DNA from: an uncultured Arthrobacter sp.
GTDB taxonomy: Bacteria; Actinomycetota; Actinomycetes; Actinomycetales; Micrococcaceae
Assembly (NCBI RefSeq): GCF_947493765.1
Contig: NZ_CANLSZ010000001.1
Location: 372,001-436,000 of the forward strand
Length of the DNA stretch: 64,000 bases
Direction: 5' to 3'
The position numbers were made by a program, and so were the translations under genes. A model generated the notes under the pieces. That model searched no databases and had not been told where the DNA came from. It worked only from the letters and a program-made list of their open reading frames with translations. Of the stretch, positions 19,866 through 33,210 are shown piece after piece (position 1 is the first letter of the stretch; the number at the start of each line of letters is the position of its first letter).

Positions 19866-21830
19866 ATGATGTCCTGGTGGGACCTCCTGCCGACCCTGGC
19901 AATGACAAGTGCGCTACTCACCCTTCCGGGCCTGAGCCTGGCCGCCGCGCTCAACGTGCGGGGCGCCCTCTCGCTGGGTCTCGCGCCCGTCCTCTCGGTA
20001 GCGATGGTCGGAACCGCGGCGGTCCTCCTGTCGCTCCTCGGTATCCGCTGGTCCCTGATCAGTTTCGTGGCTACCTCCGCGGGATTCGTCCTCGCCGGAC
20101 TCCTCGTGAAGCACCTTGCCTTCCACTCCCGCTGGCTGGAGTTCTCGTTCCAAATGGATCGACGCACCGTACTGGGAGCCCTGGCTGGTCTTCTGACAGG
20201 TGGAGTCGCCTCTGCCTACAATCTCACCCGCATCTTTGGCAGTCCAGGCAATATCGCCCAGCGGTACGACAACGTGTATCACCTCAATGCCGTCCGGTGG
20301 GTGCTCGATCAGGGGGACGCGTCCACGCTGACGCTGGGACGCATGCTGAGCCCTACGGCCGAGATCGCTCTGTATCCGGCCGCCTGGCACGGCTTCGCAG
20401 CATTGATCGTGGAAGTGACGAACCAGCCCATCCCGGTTGCCGTCAATGCGCTCAACATCGTCATCGCCTCGCTGGTGTGGCCGATCGGCGTCATGCTTCT
20501 CGCGCGTATCGTCTTCGGCGCCTCAGCCGTACTGATCGCCCTGGTGGGTCTCTTCTCCGCCGGGTTCACGGCTTTTCCCATCGGCCTCATCGACTTCGGA
20601 CCGCTCTACCCGAACTTGCTGTCCTACGCTGTTTTGCCGGCAGCCCTTGCGTTGGCGGTCCTGATTCTCGGGGTACGACCACGAGAGGACACCACTCTCG
20701 GCGTGATCCTGCTGGCGTTCCTGACCTCGATCGTCGCGCTGATGCTTGCTCAGCCGAACGGCTTGACGGCGCTCCTTGCCCTGTCGCTGCCGGTCGCGAT
20801 CGTCAGTTGGTTCCGCTGGTCAAAGCTCAGATTCAGGCGACGCGGAGCCCGCGGCGTGCTGGTGCCGCTGCTCGTCGCCGTCGTGTTCACCAGTGGCGTC
20901 GTCGTCATCTGGCGAGCCCTGCTCCTCGGGTACAACACGTGGTTGCCTTTCACCCGGTACTCCAACGCCATCGGGCAGGCGATCACGAGCGCACCCCACG
21001 AGCGCGACATCCCCGTGGTCATCGCGGTCTGTACAGCGATCGGGCTACTTCGCCTCATCCGGGCCGGGGGCCACGGGTGGCTCCTGGGAGTCTACGGAGT
21101 TGCCGTTGCGCTCTATGCGGTGTCGGCGGCAGAACCCCGCGGCGCCTTCCGTCAGGTGATGGTAGGTAGCTGGTACCAGGATCCGCAGCGCCTGGCTTCA
21201 CTTCTTCCTCTTCCGACCGTGCTCATCGCCGCATTCGGAGCAACCGGGCTTCTCATGTGGCTGTGGAATGGCGTACTGCGCTTCTCCTCGGAACCATCGC
21301 CGTGGGTACGAGCGGTAGCAGGAGCCGTCGTCGCCGTCGTGGCCATCCTTGGGGGTCTCGAGAGCCAGCGTGGTCCGATCGACGAGATGGTGATCGAGAG
21401 CAGGCAGAACCACACGTGGGAGGGGAACCCGACCATCCTCTCGCTCGATGAGCTGGCTCTGCTCGAACGGTTGGACGACGAAGTGCCCGAAGATGCCGTG
21501 ATCGCCGTCAACCCTTGGAACGGTGGATCTCTCGCATACGCGATCAGCGGTCGTGCAGTGACCCAATACCATATGAGCTCGCGAGCACTACCGCCCGATC
21601 TTTCCGTTCTTTCCCACAGGCTCGACGTCGCCACCTACGACTCGAGGGCCTGCTCGATCGCCAGAGAGGAGAATGTCGAGTACGTGCTCGACTTCGGCCA
21701 CTACTACCTCCTGGACCGGCTGGAGGCCGAGGACTATCCCGCATTCGACGACGTCGCCGACGCCCCCAATCTGGAGCTCGTCGACCGCGAGGGCGATGCA
21801 AGGCTCTATGAAGTGACCAATTGCTTCTGA
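19866..21830 (+). CDS. Polytopic membrane protein, DUF6541-like (possible GT-C-type transferase)
   Basis: About 12 hydrophobic segments, YDNVYHLNAVRWVLDQGDASTLTLG loop, soluble C-terminal region IAVNPWNGGSLAYAISGRAVTQYHM. Confidence 0.75.
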   Translation: MMSWWDLLPTLAMTSALLTLPGLSLAAALNVRGALSLGLAPVLSVAMVGTAAVLLSLLGIRWSLISFVATSAGFVLAGLLVKHLAFHSRWLEFSFQMDRRTVLGALAGLLTGGVASAYNLTRIFGSPGNIAQRYDNVYHLNAVRWVLDQGDASTLTLGRMLSPTAEIALYPAAWHGFAALIVEVTNQPIPVAVNALNIVIASLVWPIGVMLLARIVFGASAVLIALVGLFSAGFTAFPIGLIDFGPLYPNLLSYAVLPAALALAVLILGVRPREDTTLGVILLAFLTSIVALMLAQPNGLTALLALSLPVAIVSWFRWSKLRFRRRGARGVLVPLLVAVVFTSGVVVIWRALLLGYNTWLPFTRYSNAIGQAITSAPHERDIPVVIAVCTAIGLLRLIRAGGHGWLLGVYGVAVALYAVSAAEPRGAFRQVMVGSWYQDPQRLASLLPLPTVLIAAFGATGLLMWLWNGVLRFSSEPSPWVRAVAGAVVAVVAILGGLESQRGPIDEMVIESRQNHTWEGNPTILSLDELALLERLDDEVPEDAVIAVNPWNGGSLAYAISGRAVTQYHMSSRALPPDLSVLSHRLDVATYDSRACSIAREENVEYVLDFGHYYLLDRLEAEDYPAFDDVADAPNLELVDREGDARLYEVTNCF

Positions 21831-21858
21831 GGTAGGCTCATCGTTCGACGAAGGGCTT

Positions 21859-22587
21859 TCACACTGCGCGGAGATGAGTGATGGCTTCGCTCACGCTGCC
21901 GTCCTTCACGATGCGCCCGTGTTCGAGCACGACGCCGCGCTCGCAGACCTTGCTCACCATGTCAAAATCATGGCTCACCACAACGAGCGTCTTTCCCGCC
22001 GCGTTCAGCTCCTTGATCTTCGCGAGGCACTTCTTCTGGAAGGGCTCGTCGCCGACCGCGAGGATCTCGTCGATGAGGAAGATGTCGGGATCCGTGTGGA
22101 CAGCTACCGCAAACGCAAGGCGGAGATACATCCCGGAGGAATAGAAGCGGACCTCGGTGTCGATGAACTCTCCGATCTCGGAGAACTCGACGATCGAGTC
22201 GAACTGCTGCCGTATCTGCTTCTCCGTCATGCCGAGAATGGATCCGTTGAGGAACACGTTGTCCCGGCCGCTGAGATCCGGATGGAAGCCGGCGCCCACC
22301 TCGATCAGACCGGCAACCCTACCCCGTACCCGGACGGAGCCCGCGTCGGGCAGCATCACTCCCGAGATGTGTTTGAGCAGCGTCGACTTCCCGGAGCCGT
22401 TGAATCCGAGCAGGGCGACTGTCTCCCCCTGCTGGACCGTGAGATTCACGTCGTCCAGTGCGGCGAATTTCCGACTGAGGTCGCCCTTACGTCCTTTGAC
22501 GAGCCACAGTGCGGCCTCCTTGATGGACCGCGTATGGCGCAGGACAAAGCGTTTGTCGAGTTTTCTGATTTCGATCGAGACGGACAT
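21859..22587 (-). CDS. Polysaccharide ABC exporter ATP-binding protein (Wzt/TagH-like)
   Basis: Walker A LLGFNGSGKSTLLKHISG; YSSGMYLRLAFAVAVHTDPDIFLIDEILAVGDEPFQKKCL. Confidence 0.92.
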   Translation of the reverse strand: MSVSIEIRKLDKRFVLRHTRSIKEAALWLVKGRKGDLSRKFAALDDVNLTVQQGETVALLGFNGSGKSTLLKHISGVMLPDAGSVRVRGRVAGLIEVGAGFHPDLSGRDNVFLNGSILGMTEKQIRQQFDSIVEFSEIGEFIDTEVRFYSSGMYLRLAFAVAVHTDPDIFLIDEILAVGDEPFQKKCLAKIKELNAAGKTLVVVSHDFDMVSKVCERGVVLEHGRIVKDGSVSEAITHLRAV

Positions 22588-23483
22588 TCACAGCTCCTGG
22601 GCGAATCGGCCCTCGAGCCGGCGGAAGACCAGCTGCCCGAGGATGACGACGATCAACGAGATGGCCAGACCTACGGGTACCCAGACCGAGAGGAAGGACG
22701 GCGGCAGACCCTGGGTCTGCTCGGCCGTCGGCATCCAGAAGGCGAAATGGAAGGACTCCACCCCGATGGTGATCGGGTTGAGTAGATAGATGTCGAGCGC
22801 GGCCTCCCCCAGTTGGTCACGGACCATGGTCCACGCGTAGAGGACGGGGGATGCCCAGGTGGCGACCATGAGCAGCATGTCGACGAAGTTCTCGGCGTCC
22901 CTGAAGTAGACGTTGACAGCGCCGAAGATCAGGCCGAGGCCCGTGGCGAGGAAGGCCACGATCAGGAATCCGACGACGGCAGTGCCGAGCTGGAGCACGG
23001 AGGGTGTCCAACCCGTCAGGAGACAGGCCCCCACGAGGATCACCATCTGGGGCAGGAAGTGGATCCCGGAGACCCAGATAGCAGAAACCGGGAAGAGCTG
23101 ACGCGGCAGGTAGATCTTCTTGATCAGGCCGCCGTTGGTCACGATGGACCGCGAGGCATTGCTCAGTGCTTCCGAGAAGAAGTTGATCAGCACGATCCCT
23201 GAGAACAGATAGATTGCGTAGTTCGGCAGACCGGCCGGGTTGCGCTCGCTCTGCTCGAGGCCGAGGAAGATGCCGAGGGCAATGTAGAAGACCACGAACT
23301 GGATACCGGGTTTGACATAGGACCACAGCAGGCCCAGGATCGAGCCGCGATAACGGACCTTGATCTCCTTGTCCACCAGGAGCTTGAGCAGGAATCTACT
23401 TCCCACCACATCCCGGACGCCCCCGCCACGACCCGGTGCTACCAGACCGACTGCGCCGTCGCCGGCTCGTGAAGCGCCAGCGC

Positions 23484-23487
<4 letters not shown>
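22588..23487 (-). CDS. Polysaccharide ABC exporter permease (Wzm/TagG-like)
   Basis: FLLKLLVDKEIKVRYRGSILGLLWSYVKPGIQFVVFYIALGIFLGLE; GTG at 23487 overlaps GlfT2-like stop. Confidence 0.92.
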
Positions 23488-26764
<3,277 letters not shown>

Positions 26765-26914
26765 TCACCAGAATGCGCGGTACGAGACGTATAGGTTCGC
26801 GTTCTAGGCTACCGGAAGCCGGGTAGCGTCCTGATCTCCACCATGATTCCGACACGGCCCAAGCTCTATCGGCCTCGTGCCGGGTCGGGCTTTGGGGAGG
26901 TTAAGCTTCTAGTC

Positions 26915-27967
26915 ATGCGAATCTTGAGTGTGGTCGGCGCCCGTCCCCAGTTCGTGAAACTGGCACCCATCGCTCAGGCGATGAAGGGCGAGGCCGAGCA
27001 TCTGATCGTCCACACCGGCCAGCACTACGACGCCATGATGTCCGACGTGTTCTTCCAGGACCTCGGTATTCCTGAACCCGATTTCAATCTCGGCGTCGGG
27101 TCGGGCAAGCACGGACAGCAGACGGGCGCCATGCTCGGAGGCCTCGAGACCATTTTCGAGGACGTACGTCCGGACTACGTGCTGGTCTACGGTGACACCA
27201 ATTCCACCCTTGCGGCAGCCCTGGCCGCGGTGAAGCTCCATGTGCCACTCGCTCATCTCGAGGCGGGCCTACGATCGTTCAATCGGCGCATGCCCGAGGA
27301 GCACAATCGCGTCCTCACCGATCATGCGGCGGATCTCCTGCTGGCGCCCACCGAGGTCGCGATGGCCCACCTGGAGCACGAGGGCCTCGCAGAACGAAGT
27401 GTCCTCGTCGGTGATGTCATGACCGATGTCCTCTTCAGCACACGGGCAGCCGTGGAAGCCCGCAAGGAGGAACTGCCGGGGGGTGTGAGCAAGGGTGGCT
27501 ACTACATCTGCACCATTCACCGACCCGACAACACCGACGATCCCGAGCGCCTGGGCCAGATCGTCGAGTCCCTGGCGCGCCTGGACAGGCCGGTGATTCT
27601 ATTGGCCCACCCTCGTCTGGTGGCGCTCGCTGGTAAGCACGGCATTCACCTCGAATCGGGGTCCATCCGGCCCGCGTCCCCGCTTGCCTATCCCCAACTG
27701 GTCAATGCTGTCATGAACAGTGCAGGGGTCATTACCGACTCGGGTGGTCTTCAGAAGGAGGCCTTCCTACTGCGTGTTCCCTGCACGACGATCAGGCCGG
27801 AGACCGAATGGGTGGAGACTGTGAGACTTGGCTGGAACGTACTGGTCTCCGAGGATCTGGCTACCCTCACAGCCGTCGTCCAGCGTCCGATGCCCGAGCC
27901 GACCGTCGCTACCCCTTACGGCGAGGGCCGGGCGGCAGAGCAGGTCGTCAGGGCGATCCTCGGGTGA
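26915..27967 (+). CDS. UDP-N-acetylglucosamine 2-epimerase family (WecB/WbpI type)
   Basis: MRILSVVGARPQFVKLAPIAQAM...VYGDTNSTLAAALAAVKLHVPLAHLEAGLRSFNRRMPEEHNR...SGGLQKEAFLLRVPCTTIRPETEW. Confidence 0.93.
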   Translation: MRILSVVGARPQFVKLAPIAQAMKGEAEHLIVHTGQHYDAMMSDVFFQDLGIPEPDFNLGVGSGKHGQQTGAMLGGLETIFEDVRPDYVLVYGDTNSTLAAALAAVKLHVPLAHLEAGLRSFNRRMPEEHNRVLTDHAADLLLAPTEVAMAHLEHEGLAERSVLVGDVMTDVLFSTRAAVEARKEELPGGVSKGGYYICTIHRPDNTDDPERLGQIVESLARLDRPVILLAHPRLVALAGKHGIHLESGSIRPASPLAYPQLVNAVMNSAGVITDSGGLQKEAFLLRVPCTTIRPETEWVETVRLGWNVLVSEDLATLTAVVQRPMPEPTVATPYGEGRAAEQVVRAILG

Positions 27968-27987
27968 TCGGCGGATCGTAGTGATGA

Positions 27988-28018
27988 CGATGCGTCTGGG
28001 TCGACCCTAGACGCATCG
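27988..28018. terminator. Hairpin between convergent wecB/wbpI-like and GT genes, putative bidirectional terminator
   Basis: cgatgcgtct (27988-27997)/agacgcatcg (28009-28018), 10 bp perfect, with inner ggg..ccc. Confidence 0.75.
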
Positions 28019-28019
28019 C

Positions 28020-29171
28020 TCAGCGCCTTGTCCTCTGATCGATGTCAGTCAGGACGTTGGCAACGTCGTCTCCGACGCGGGTCAGCGAGTAGTTGTCCTC
28101 GACCCAGGCAGCGAGACGCTGCTTCTCGCTGTGTGGCCTTCTGGTGGCGAGAAGTCGGCGCATCGCCTGCGCCACGTCATCAGCGTTCCATTCGACACTC
28201 AGTCCCAGGTTCTCTCCGGCGATGATGTCCTTCAATGGACCGACCCCCGCATAGATCACCGGCGTGCCACAGCTGAGGCTGACGAAGGCCTTGGTGGCGA
28301 AGGCGAAGTCGTATCCCTTCGCGGGCCGCACCGATGCAAGCCCGGCGACTGCTCCCCTCAGAACGCTCGAGAGATATTCGCTGTCCACCGTGCCGGGAAA
28401 TGTGATGCGTTCTCCCGCAGGCACTGAGCGGTCGAGGAGTTCATCCCTTTCGACGCCCTGACCGTACATGATCAACCGGACGTCCGGAAATTCCGCCATC
28501 ACTTTCAGGAAGCCATCAACGAAGACACCGGCACCCTGGATCTCGGACATGGTACCCGCATAGACGAAGTACCGGCCAGGCTCGGGCGTGGCCCGGCCCT
28601 CGACGGAGAACTTCCGGGTGTCGACACCCGTCCCTACGTTCACTACACGCTCAGGACGGCTAGTGAGGCGGACAACTGCATCTGACACACCCGGCGAGAC
28701 CGTGAGGACATAGCGTGCTGCGGACAGGACGTACCGCTCGAGAGTGCGGAGCAGCAGGACGACCGGTGCGGCAACGCCGATCCCGGCGGCAGCGACAGAG
28801 CTGACATCCGCCGCGAAGTAGATGAACGGCCGCCTACGTAGTGCAGCAGCTATGCGGACCATCAAGCCGGTGGTGGGCGGCGGTTCCACGATGACGACGT
28901 CGAATGCCCGTCCGAACAGGAGGCGGAACAGGAGTGGGATGTCGAAACTTGCGTACTGCAGATATCCGCGGACAGCGCCTGTTCCGTCCCGCAGGACGGG
29001 CCATCTTCGAACTGTCGGGCTTGACCGTTCGGCTCCGGGCGCGCGTGTCGTGTAGACGGTCACCTCGTGGCCGCGCTTCTCCAGTTGACGGACCGTCGCA
29101 GCCAATCGGTAGGCGGCAGCGCCGGTCTCCGGTTCGAAGATGCGTGTCGCGACTGCAATGCGGAGACCCAC
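28020..29171 (-). CDS. Glycosyltransferase family 4
   Basis: RIAVATRIFEPETGAAAYRLAATVRQLEKRGHEVTVYTTRAPG...AGTMSEIQGAGVFVDGFLKV. Confidence 0.85.
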   Translation of the reverse strand: MGLRIAVATRIFEPETGAAAYRLAATVRQLEKRGHEVTVYTTRAPGAERSSPTVRRWPVLRDGTGAVRGYLQYASFDIPLLFRLLFGRAFDVVIVEPPPTTGLMVRIAAALRRRPFIYFAADVSSVAAAGIGVAAPVVLLLRTLERYVLSAARYVLTVSPGVSDAVVRLTSRPERVVNVGTGVDTRKFSVEGRATPEPGRYFVYAGTMSEIQGAGVFVDGFLKVMAEFPDVRLIMYGQGVERDELLDRSVPAGERITFPGTVDSEYLSSVLRGAVAGLASVRPAKGYDFAFATKAFVSLSCGTPVIYAGVGPLKDIIAGENLGLSVEWNADDVAQAMRRLLATRRPHSEKQRLAAWVEDNYSLTRVGDDVANVLTDIDQRTRR

Positions 29172-29173
29172 GG

Positions 29174-30160
29174 TCAGAGGTCGCGGACGACGCCGTCGCG
29201 TGCCGCCTCGATGATGGCTTCGGCGACACGAAGGGTGTTCAGGCCCTCGCGCATGGTCACCGTATTGTCGGCGACTCCGAGGGCCGCGTCACGGAACGCC
29301 TCGAGCTCGGAACGGAGGGGCTCACGCTTGGTGAGGGCCAGCCGGGTGATGTTGCCCTCCGACACTCCCCTGAAGTTGGAAACGGCTTCCCATTCCGTCG
29401 TGAAGGTCCCGTTCTCGTAGAACGTGAGGTCAGCGGTGAGGGTGTCGGCGACGAAGGCTCCCTTCTCCCCTGTCACGACGGTGACGCGCTCCTTCATCGG
29501 CGAGAGCCAGTTCACCAGGTGACTGGTGATGACGCCGTTCTCGAGCTGACACGATGCCGTGACCATGTCCTCGTGGGCCCGACCGGATCGAGTACTGGTG
29601 CGCGCCGATACCGAGACGAACGGTGACTGCGCCAGCCAGGACGTCAGATCGATGTCGTGCGTACCGAGGTCCTTCACCACACCGACATCCGCGATCCGGG
29701 CAGGGAACGGACCCTGCCGTCGCGTGGCGATCTGGTACACCTCGCCGAGGTCGCCCGAGGCGATCCGGCTCCTCAGGGACTGCAGCGCGGGGTTGAAGCG
29801 CTCGATATGCCCCACGGCACCCACCAGGCCGGCTTCTTCGAAGGCCTCGACCAGATTCAGGCCCGCCTGCACGGTGTCCGCGATGGGCTTCTCGACGAGG
29901 GTGTGGACACCGGCGGCTGCGAGTGCCAGACCCACCTCCTCGTGGAGCCCGGTGGGTACCGCGCAGACCGCCAGGTCGAGACCCTGACCGATGAGCTCGT
30001 CGATGGAACCGCAGAGCTCCAGATCACCGGCGGCTCCGTGCGGGTCACCGTAGGCATCGGCGACGGCGACGAGCTGCAGACCCTCGACCTCGCGGATGGC
30101 CCTCGCATGGTTCCTGCCCATCATGCCCAGCCCGATCAGGCCTACCCTCAGATCAGCCAT
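29174..30160 (-). CDS. Gfo/Idh/MocA family oxidoreductase (WbpB-like)
   Basis: LRVGLIGLGMMGRNHARAIREVEGLQLVAVADAYG...VEKPIADT. Confidence 0.9.
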   Translation of the reverse strand: MADLRVGLIGLGMMGRNHARAIREVEGLQLVAVADAYGDPHGAAGDLELCGSIDELIGQGLDLAVCAVPTGLHEEVGLALAAAGVHTLVEKPIADTVQAGLNLVEAFEEAGLVGAVGHIERFNPALQSLRSRIASGDLGEVYQIATRRQGPFPARIADVGVVKDLGTHDIDLTSWLAQSPFVSVSARTSTRSGRAHEDMVTASCQLENGVITSHLVNWLSPMKERVTVVTGEKGAFVADTLTADLTFYENGTFTTEWEAVSNFRGVSEGNITRLALTKREPLRSELEAFRDAALGVADNTVTMREGLNTLRVAEAIIEAARDGVVRDL

Positions 30161-30163
30161 GAG

Positions 30164-31255
30164 CTAGGCACCGGCCTTCGCGAGCGCGTTGACCGCTGTG
30201 ACGATCCGGTCGAGGTCCTCCGCGTCGAGCGAGGGGTGGACGGGGAGCGAGAGGACCTCGCGGGCGGCGATCTCCGTGTTCGGCAGGTCCTCGGTCCGTC
30301 GGAAGGAGGGCAGCCGGTGGTTGGGAATCGGGTAGTAGACACCCGAGCCGATGTTGTATTCGTCCTTCAGTGCGGCGGCGAAACCGTCGCGGTCGCTTTC
30401 CACCCTGATGGTGTACTGGTGGTAGACGTGCACTGCGCCCTCGGCCACGGCCGGCGGGACGACACCCTCGAGATTTGCGGTGAGGAACGCCGCGTTCGAC
30501 TGGCGCTGTTCCGTCCACCCGCCCACCTTGGTCAGCTGCACCCGGCCGATGGCGGCGTGCAGATTCGTCATCCTGGCATTGAACCCCACCAGTTCGTTCT
30601 CGTACTGGCGTTCCATCCCCTGATTACGCAGTAGACGGAGGCGGCGTTCGATATCCGGGTCTCCGGTGGAGACCATGCCGCCCTCGCCGGAGGTCATGTT
30701 CTTGGTCGGGTAGAGGGAGAACATGGCGAAATCGCCGAACGTGCCGACCTGCCGCCCGTCGAAGGACGCTCCGTGTGCCTGCGCGGCGTCCTCGAAGAGC
30801 ATGATGCCGCGATCGTCGGCGAGCTGCCGGTATGCGGCGAGATCGGCCGGGTGACCGTAGAGGTGCACCGGCATGATGCCCTTGGTCTTCTCGGTGATAA
30901 GACTGGTGACGTGGTCGACGTCCAGGCAGTAGTGGTCGAGCTCCACGTCCGCGAAGACGGGCGTGGCACCCGTGAGGGCCACGGAGTTGGCGGTCGCCGC
31001 GAAGGTGAACGACGGGACGATGACCTCGTCGCCCGGCCCGATGCCCGCGGCGAGCAGACCGAGGTGGAGTCCTGCCGTCCCCGAGTTGACCGCGACGGCG
31101 CCCCGGCCGTCGAGGAGCACATCCGAGAACTCCTTCTCGAAGGCGGCCACCTCGGCGCCCTGCGCGAGCATGCCGGAGAGCAGCACGGCGTCGACGGCGG
31201 CGCGTTCGTCTTCTCCGACGATCGGTTTCGCTGCGGGAATGAATTCAGTGCTCAT
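30164..31255 (-). CDS. DegT/DnrJ/EryC1 aminotransferase (WbpE-like)
   Basis: AVNSGTAGLHLGLLAAGIGPGDEVIVPSFTFAATANSVALTGATPVFADVE...FEDAAQAHGASFDGR...FSLYPTKNMTSGEGG. Confidence 0.93.
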   Translation of the reverse strand: MSTEFIPAAKPIVGEDERAAVDAVLLSGMLAQGAEVAAFEKEFSDVLLDGRGAVAVNSGTAGLHLGLLAAGIGPGDEVIVPSFTFAATANSVALTGATPVFADVELDHYCLDVDHVTSLITEKTKGIMPVHLYGHPADLAAYRQLADDRGIMLFEDAAQAHGASFDGRQVGTFGDFAMFSLYPTKNMTSGEGGMVSTGDPDIERRLRLLRNQGMERQYENELVGFNARMTNLHAAIGRVQLTKVGGWTEQRQSNAAFLTANLEGVVPPAVAEGAVHVYHQYTIRVESDRDGFAAALKDEYNIGSGVYYPIPNHRLPSFRRTEDLPNTEIAAREVLSLPVHPSLDAEDLDRIVTAVNALAKAGA

Positions 31256-31848
31256 GCTTCTACCCCTACCAGTGTCAGTTGTCCGTTCGATTCCTCGTAC
31301 CGCTCGGCCGTCTCGGGACAGACCCAGACGCCGTCGACGTCGTGCAGTGGGCGGCCTGCACGGCCGACCCAGCCGATGCGTTTGGCGGGTACACCCGCGA
31401 CCAGGGCGAAGGGCGGCACGTCCTTCGTGACCACCGCGCCCGCCGCTACGGTGGACCACGCCCCGATGGTGACGGGCGCAACGCATACGGCGCGCGCCCC
31501 GATGGCCGCGCCCTTCTCCACCGTCACTCCTACCGGCTCCCAGTCCTCCGAGCTCTTGAGTCCGCCGTCGGGGGTGATGGAGCGGGGGTAGGTGTCGTTG
31601 GTCAGCACGACGGCGGGCCCGATGAAGACGCCCTCCCCCAGCACCGCCGGTTCGTAGACGAGCGCATAGTTCTGGAGCTTCGAATTGGCTCCGACACGGA
31701 CGCCGGTACCCACATAGGCCCCGCGCCCGACGATGCAGTTCTCACCGAGGTGAGCGTCCTCGCGGACCTGGGCGAGATGCCAGATCTTGGACCCTTCTCC
31801 GATGGAGGCGTTGGGCGATACGTCAGCCGTTTCAGCGATGTAGCTCAT
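31252..31848 (-). CDS. Left-handed beta-helix N-acetyltransferase (WbpD-like)
   Basis: Hexapeptide repeats ASIGEGSKIWHLAQVREDAHLGENCIVGRGAYVGTGVRVGANSKLQNYALVYEPAVLGEGVFIGPAVVLTND. Confidence 0.9.
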   Translation of the reverse strand: MSYIAETADVSPNASIGEGSKIWHLAQVREDAHLGENCIVGRGAYVGTGVRVGANSKLQNYALVYEPAVLGEGVFIGPAVVLTNDTYPRSITPDGGLKSSEDWEPVGVTVEKGAAIGARAVCVAPVTIGAWSTVAAGAVVTKDVPPFALVAGVPAKRIGWVGRAGRPLHDVDGVWVCPETAERYEESNGQLTLVGVEA

Positions 31849-31920
31849 GATGCTTTGATTCCTCTCTGCAGCTGCCGGAGCCGCCTGTGGAGCTGCGACG
31901 CCGAGGGAAGTGCATGGTGG

Positions 31921-33210
31921 TCAGGCCCGCCCGATGACCCGGTAGTCCACATCGGCCCACTGCTCCGGGCTGCTCACGCGGCGCCCGTCGATGAAGGCCT
32001 TGATACCCGGCAGATCGGAGGAGGTCAGTCCGGCGTACTCCTCGTGGTTGGCCTGCACCACGGCTGCGTCGATTGCCTCGCCGAAGTGGTAGGGCGCGAA
32101 GCCGAGCTTCTCGAGTTCCTCGTCGGTGTACATCGGGTCGTTCACGACGGCGACGGCGCCGCGCGAGGTCAGGGCATCCACGGCGGCGAACACACCGGAG
32201 AAGGCGGTCTCCTTGACGCCTCCGCGGTACGCGGCGCCCAGCACCACGACCTTCGCTCCCGTGAGGTCCCCGTACACGCCCTCGAGGAGGCCGATCGTGT
32301 AGTCCGGCATCCCGGCGTTGGCCTCACGCGCTGCTCGGACCACCGTGGCCGCGGGGTCGTTCCACAGGTACAGGCGCGGGTAGACGGGAATGCAGTGCCC
32401 GCCGACGGCGATGCCCGGCTGGTGGATGTGGCTGTACGGCTGCGAGTTGGAGGCCTCGATGACCTGGTAGATGTCGATGCCGACCGTGGAGGCGTACCGG
32501 GCGAACTGGTTGGCCAGTCCGATGTTCACATCGCGATAGGTGGTCTCCGCCAGTTTGGCGAGCTCCGAGGCTTCCGCGGACCCCAGGTCCCATACTCCGT
32601 TGCCGCGCTGCAGGTCGGGCCGATCGTCGAAGTCCAGGACGGCCTCGTAGAAGTCCACCGCACGCCGGGCACCCGCGGGCGACAGACCGCCGACGAGCTT
32701 CGGGTACTTGCGCAGGTCCTCGAACACGCGGCCCGTCAGCACCCGCTCCGGGGAGAACACGAGGTGGAAGTCCTCGCCTTCCACGAGTCCGCTACCGGAC
32801 TCGAGGGCCGGCTTCCAGCGGTCCCGGGTGGTGCCCACGGGCAGTGTCGTCTCGTAGGAGACCAGGGTGCCGGCGGTGAGGTGCTTCGCGAGCTCGGCAG
32901 TGGCGGCGTCCATCCAGCCGAAGTCGGGCTGCGCCTCCGCGTCGACGAAGAGAGGAACCACGAGCACGACGGCGTCGGCGCCCGGAACGGCGTCGGCGTA
33001 GTCGGTCGTGGCTCGCAGGTTGCCCGCGGGCACCAGCTCCGAGAGCTTCTCCTGGAGGTGGGCCTCGCCCGGGAACGGCTCGCGTGCCTCGTTGACCATT
33101 GCCACAACTGCAGCGTTCACGTCCACGCCGATGACCTCATGGCCCTTGGAGGCGAATTGCACCGCCAGCGGCAACCCGATTTTGCCCAGGGCAATGACAG
33201 CAATTTTCAC
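31921..33210 (-). CDS. UDP-glucose/GDP-mannose dehydrogenase family (WbpA/WecC-like nucleotide-sugar 6-dehydrogenase)
   Basis: KIAVIALGKIGLPLAVQFASKGHEVIGVDVN; catalytic AVGGHCIPVYPRLYLW; GTG start at 33210. Confidence 0.92.
   Translation of the reverse strand: MKIAVIALGKIGLPLAVQFASKGHEVIGVDVNAAVVAMVNEAREPFPGEAHLQEKLSELVPAGNLRATTDYADAVPGADAVVLVVPLFVDAEAQPDFGWMDAATAELAKHLTAGTLVSYETTLPVGTTRDRWKPALESGSGLVEGEDFHLVFSPERVLTGRVFEDLRKYPKLVGGLSPAGARRAVDFYEAVLDFDDRPDLQRGNGVWDLGSAEASELAKLAETTYRDVNIGLANQFARYASTVGIDIYQVIEASNSQPYSHIHQPGIAVGGHCIPVYPRLYLWNDPAATVVRAAREANAGMPDYTIGLLEGVYGDLTGAKVVVLGAAYRGGVKETAFSGVFAAVDALTSRGAVAVVNDPMYTDEELEKLGFAPYHFGEAIDAAVVQANHEEYAGLTSSDLPGIKAFIDGRRVSSPEQWADVDYRVIGRA

Noticed and set aside
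28904-30634. Long + strand ORFs (28904-29626, 29657-30634) opposite the wbp-like genes
   Set aside because: Antisense to well-supported Gfo/Idh and aminotransferase genes; no domain features.
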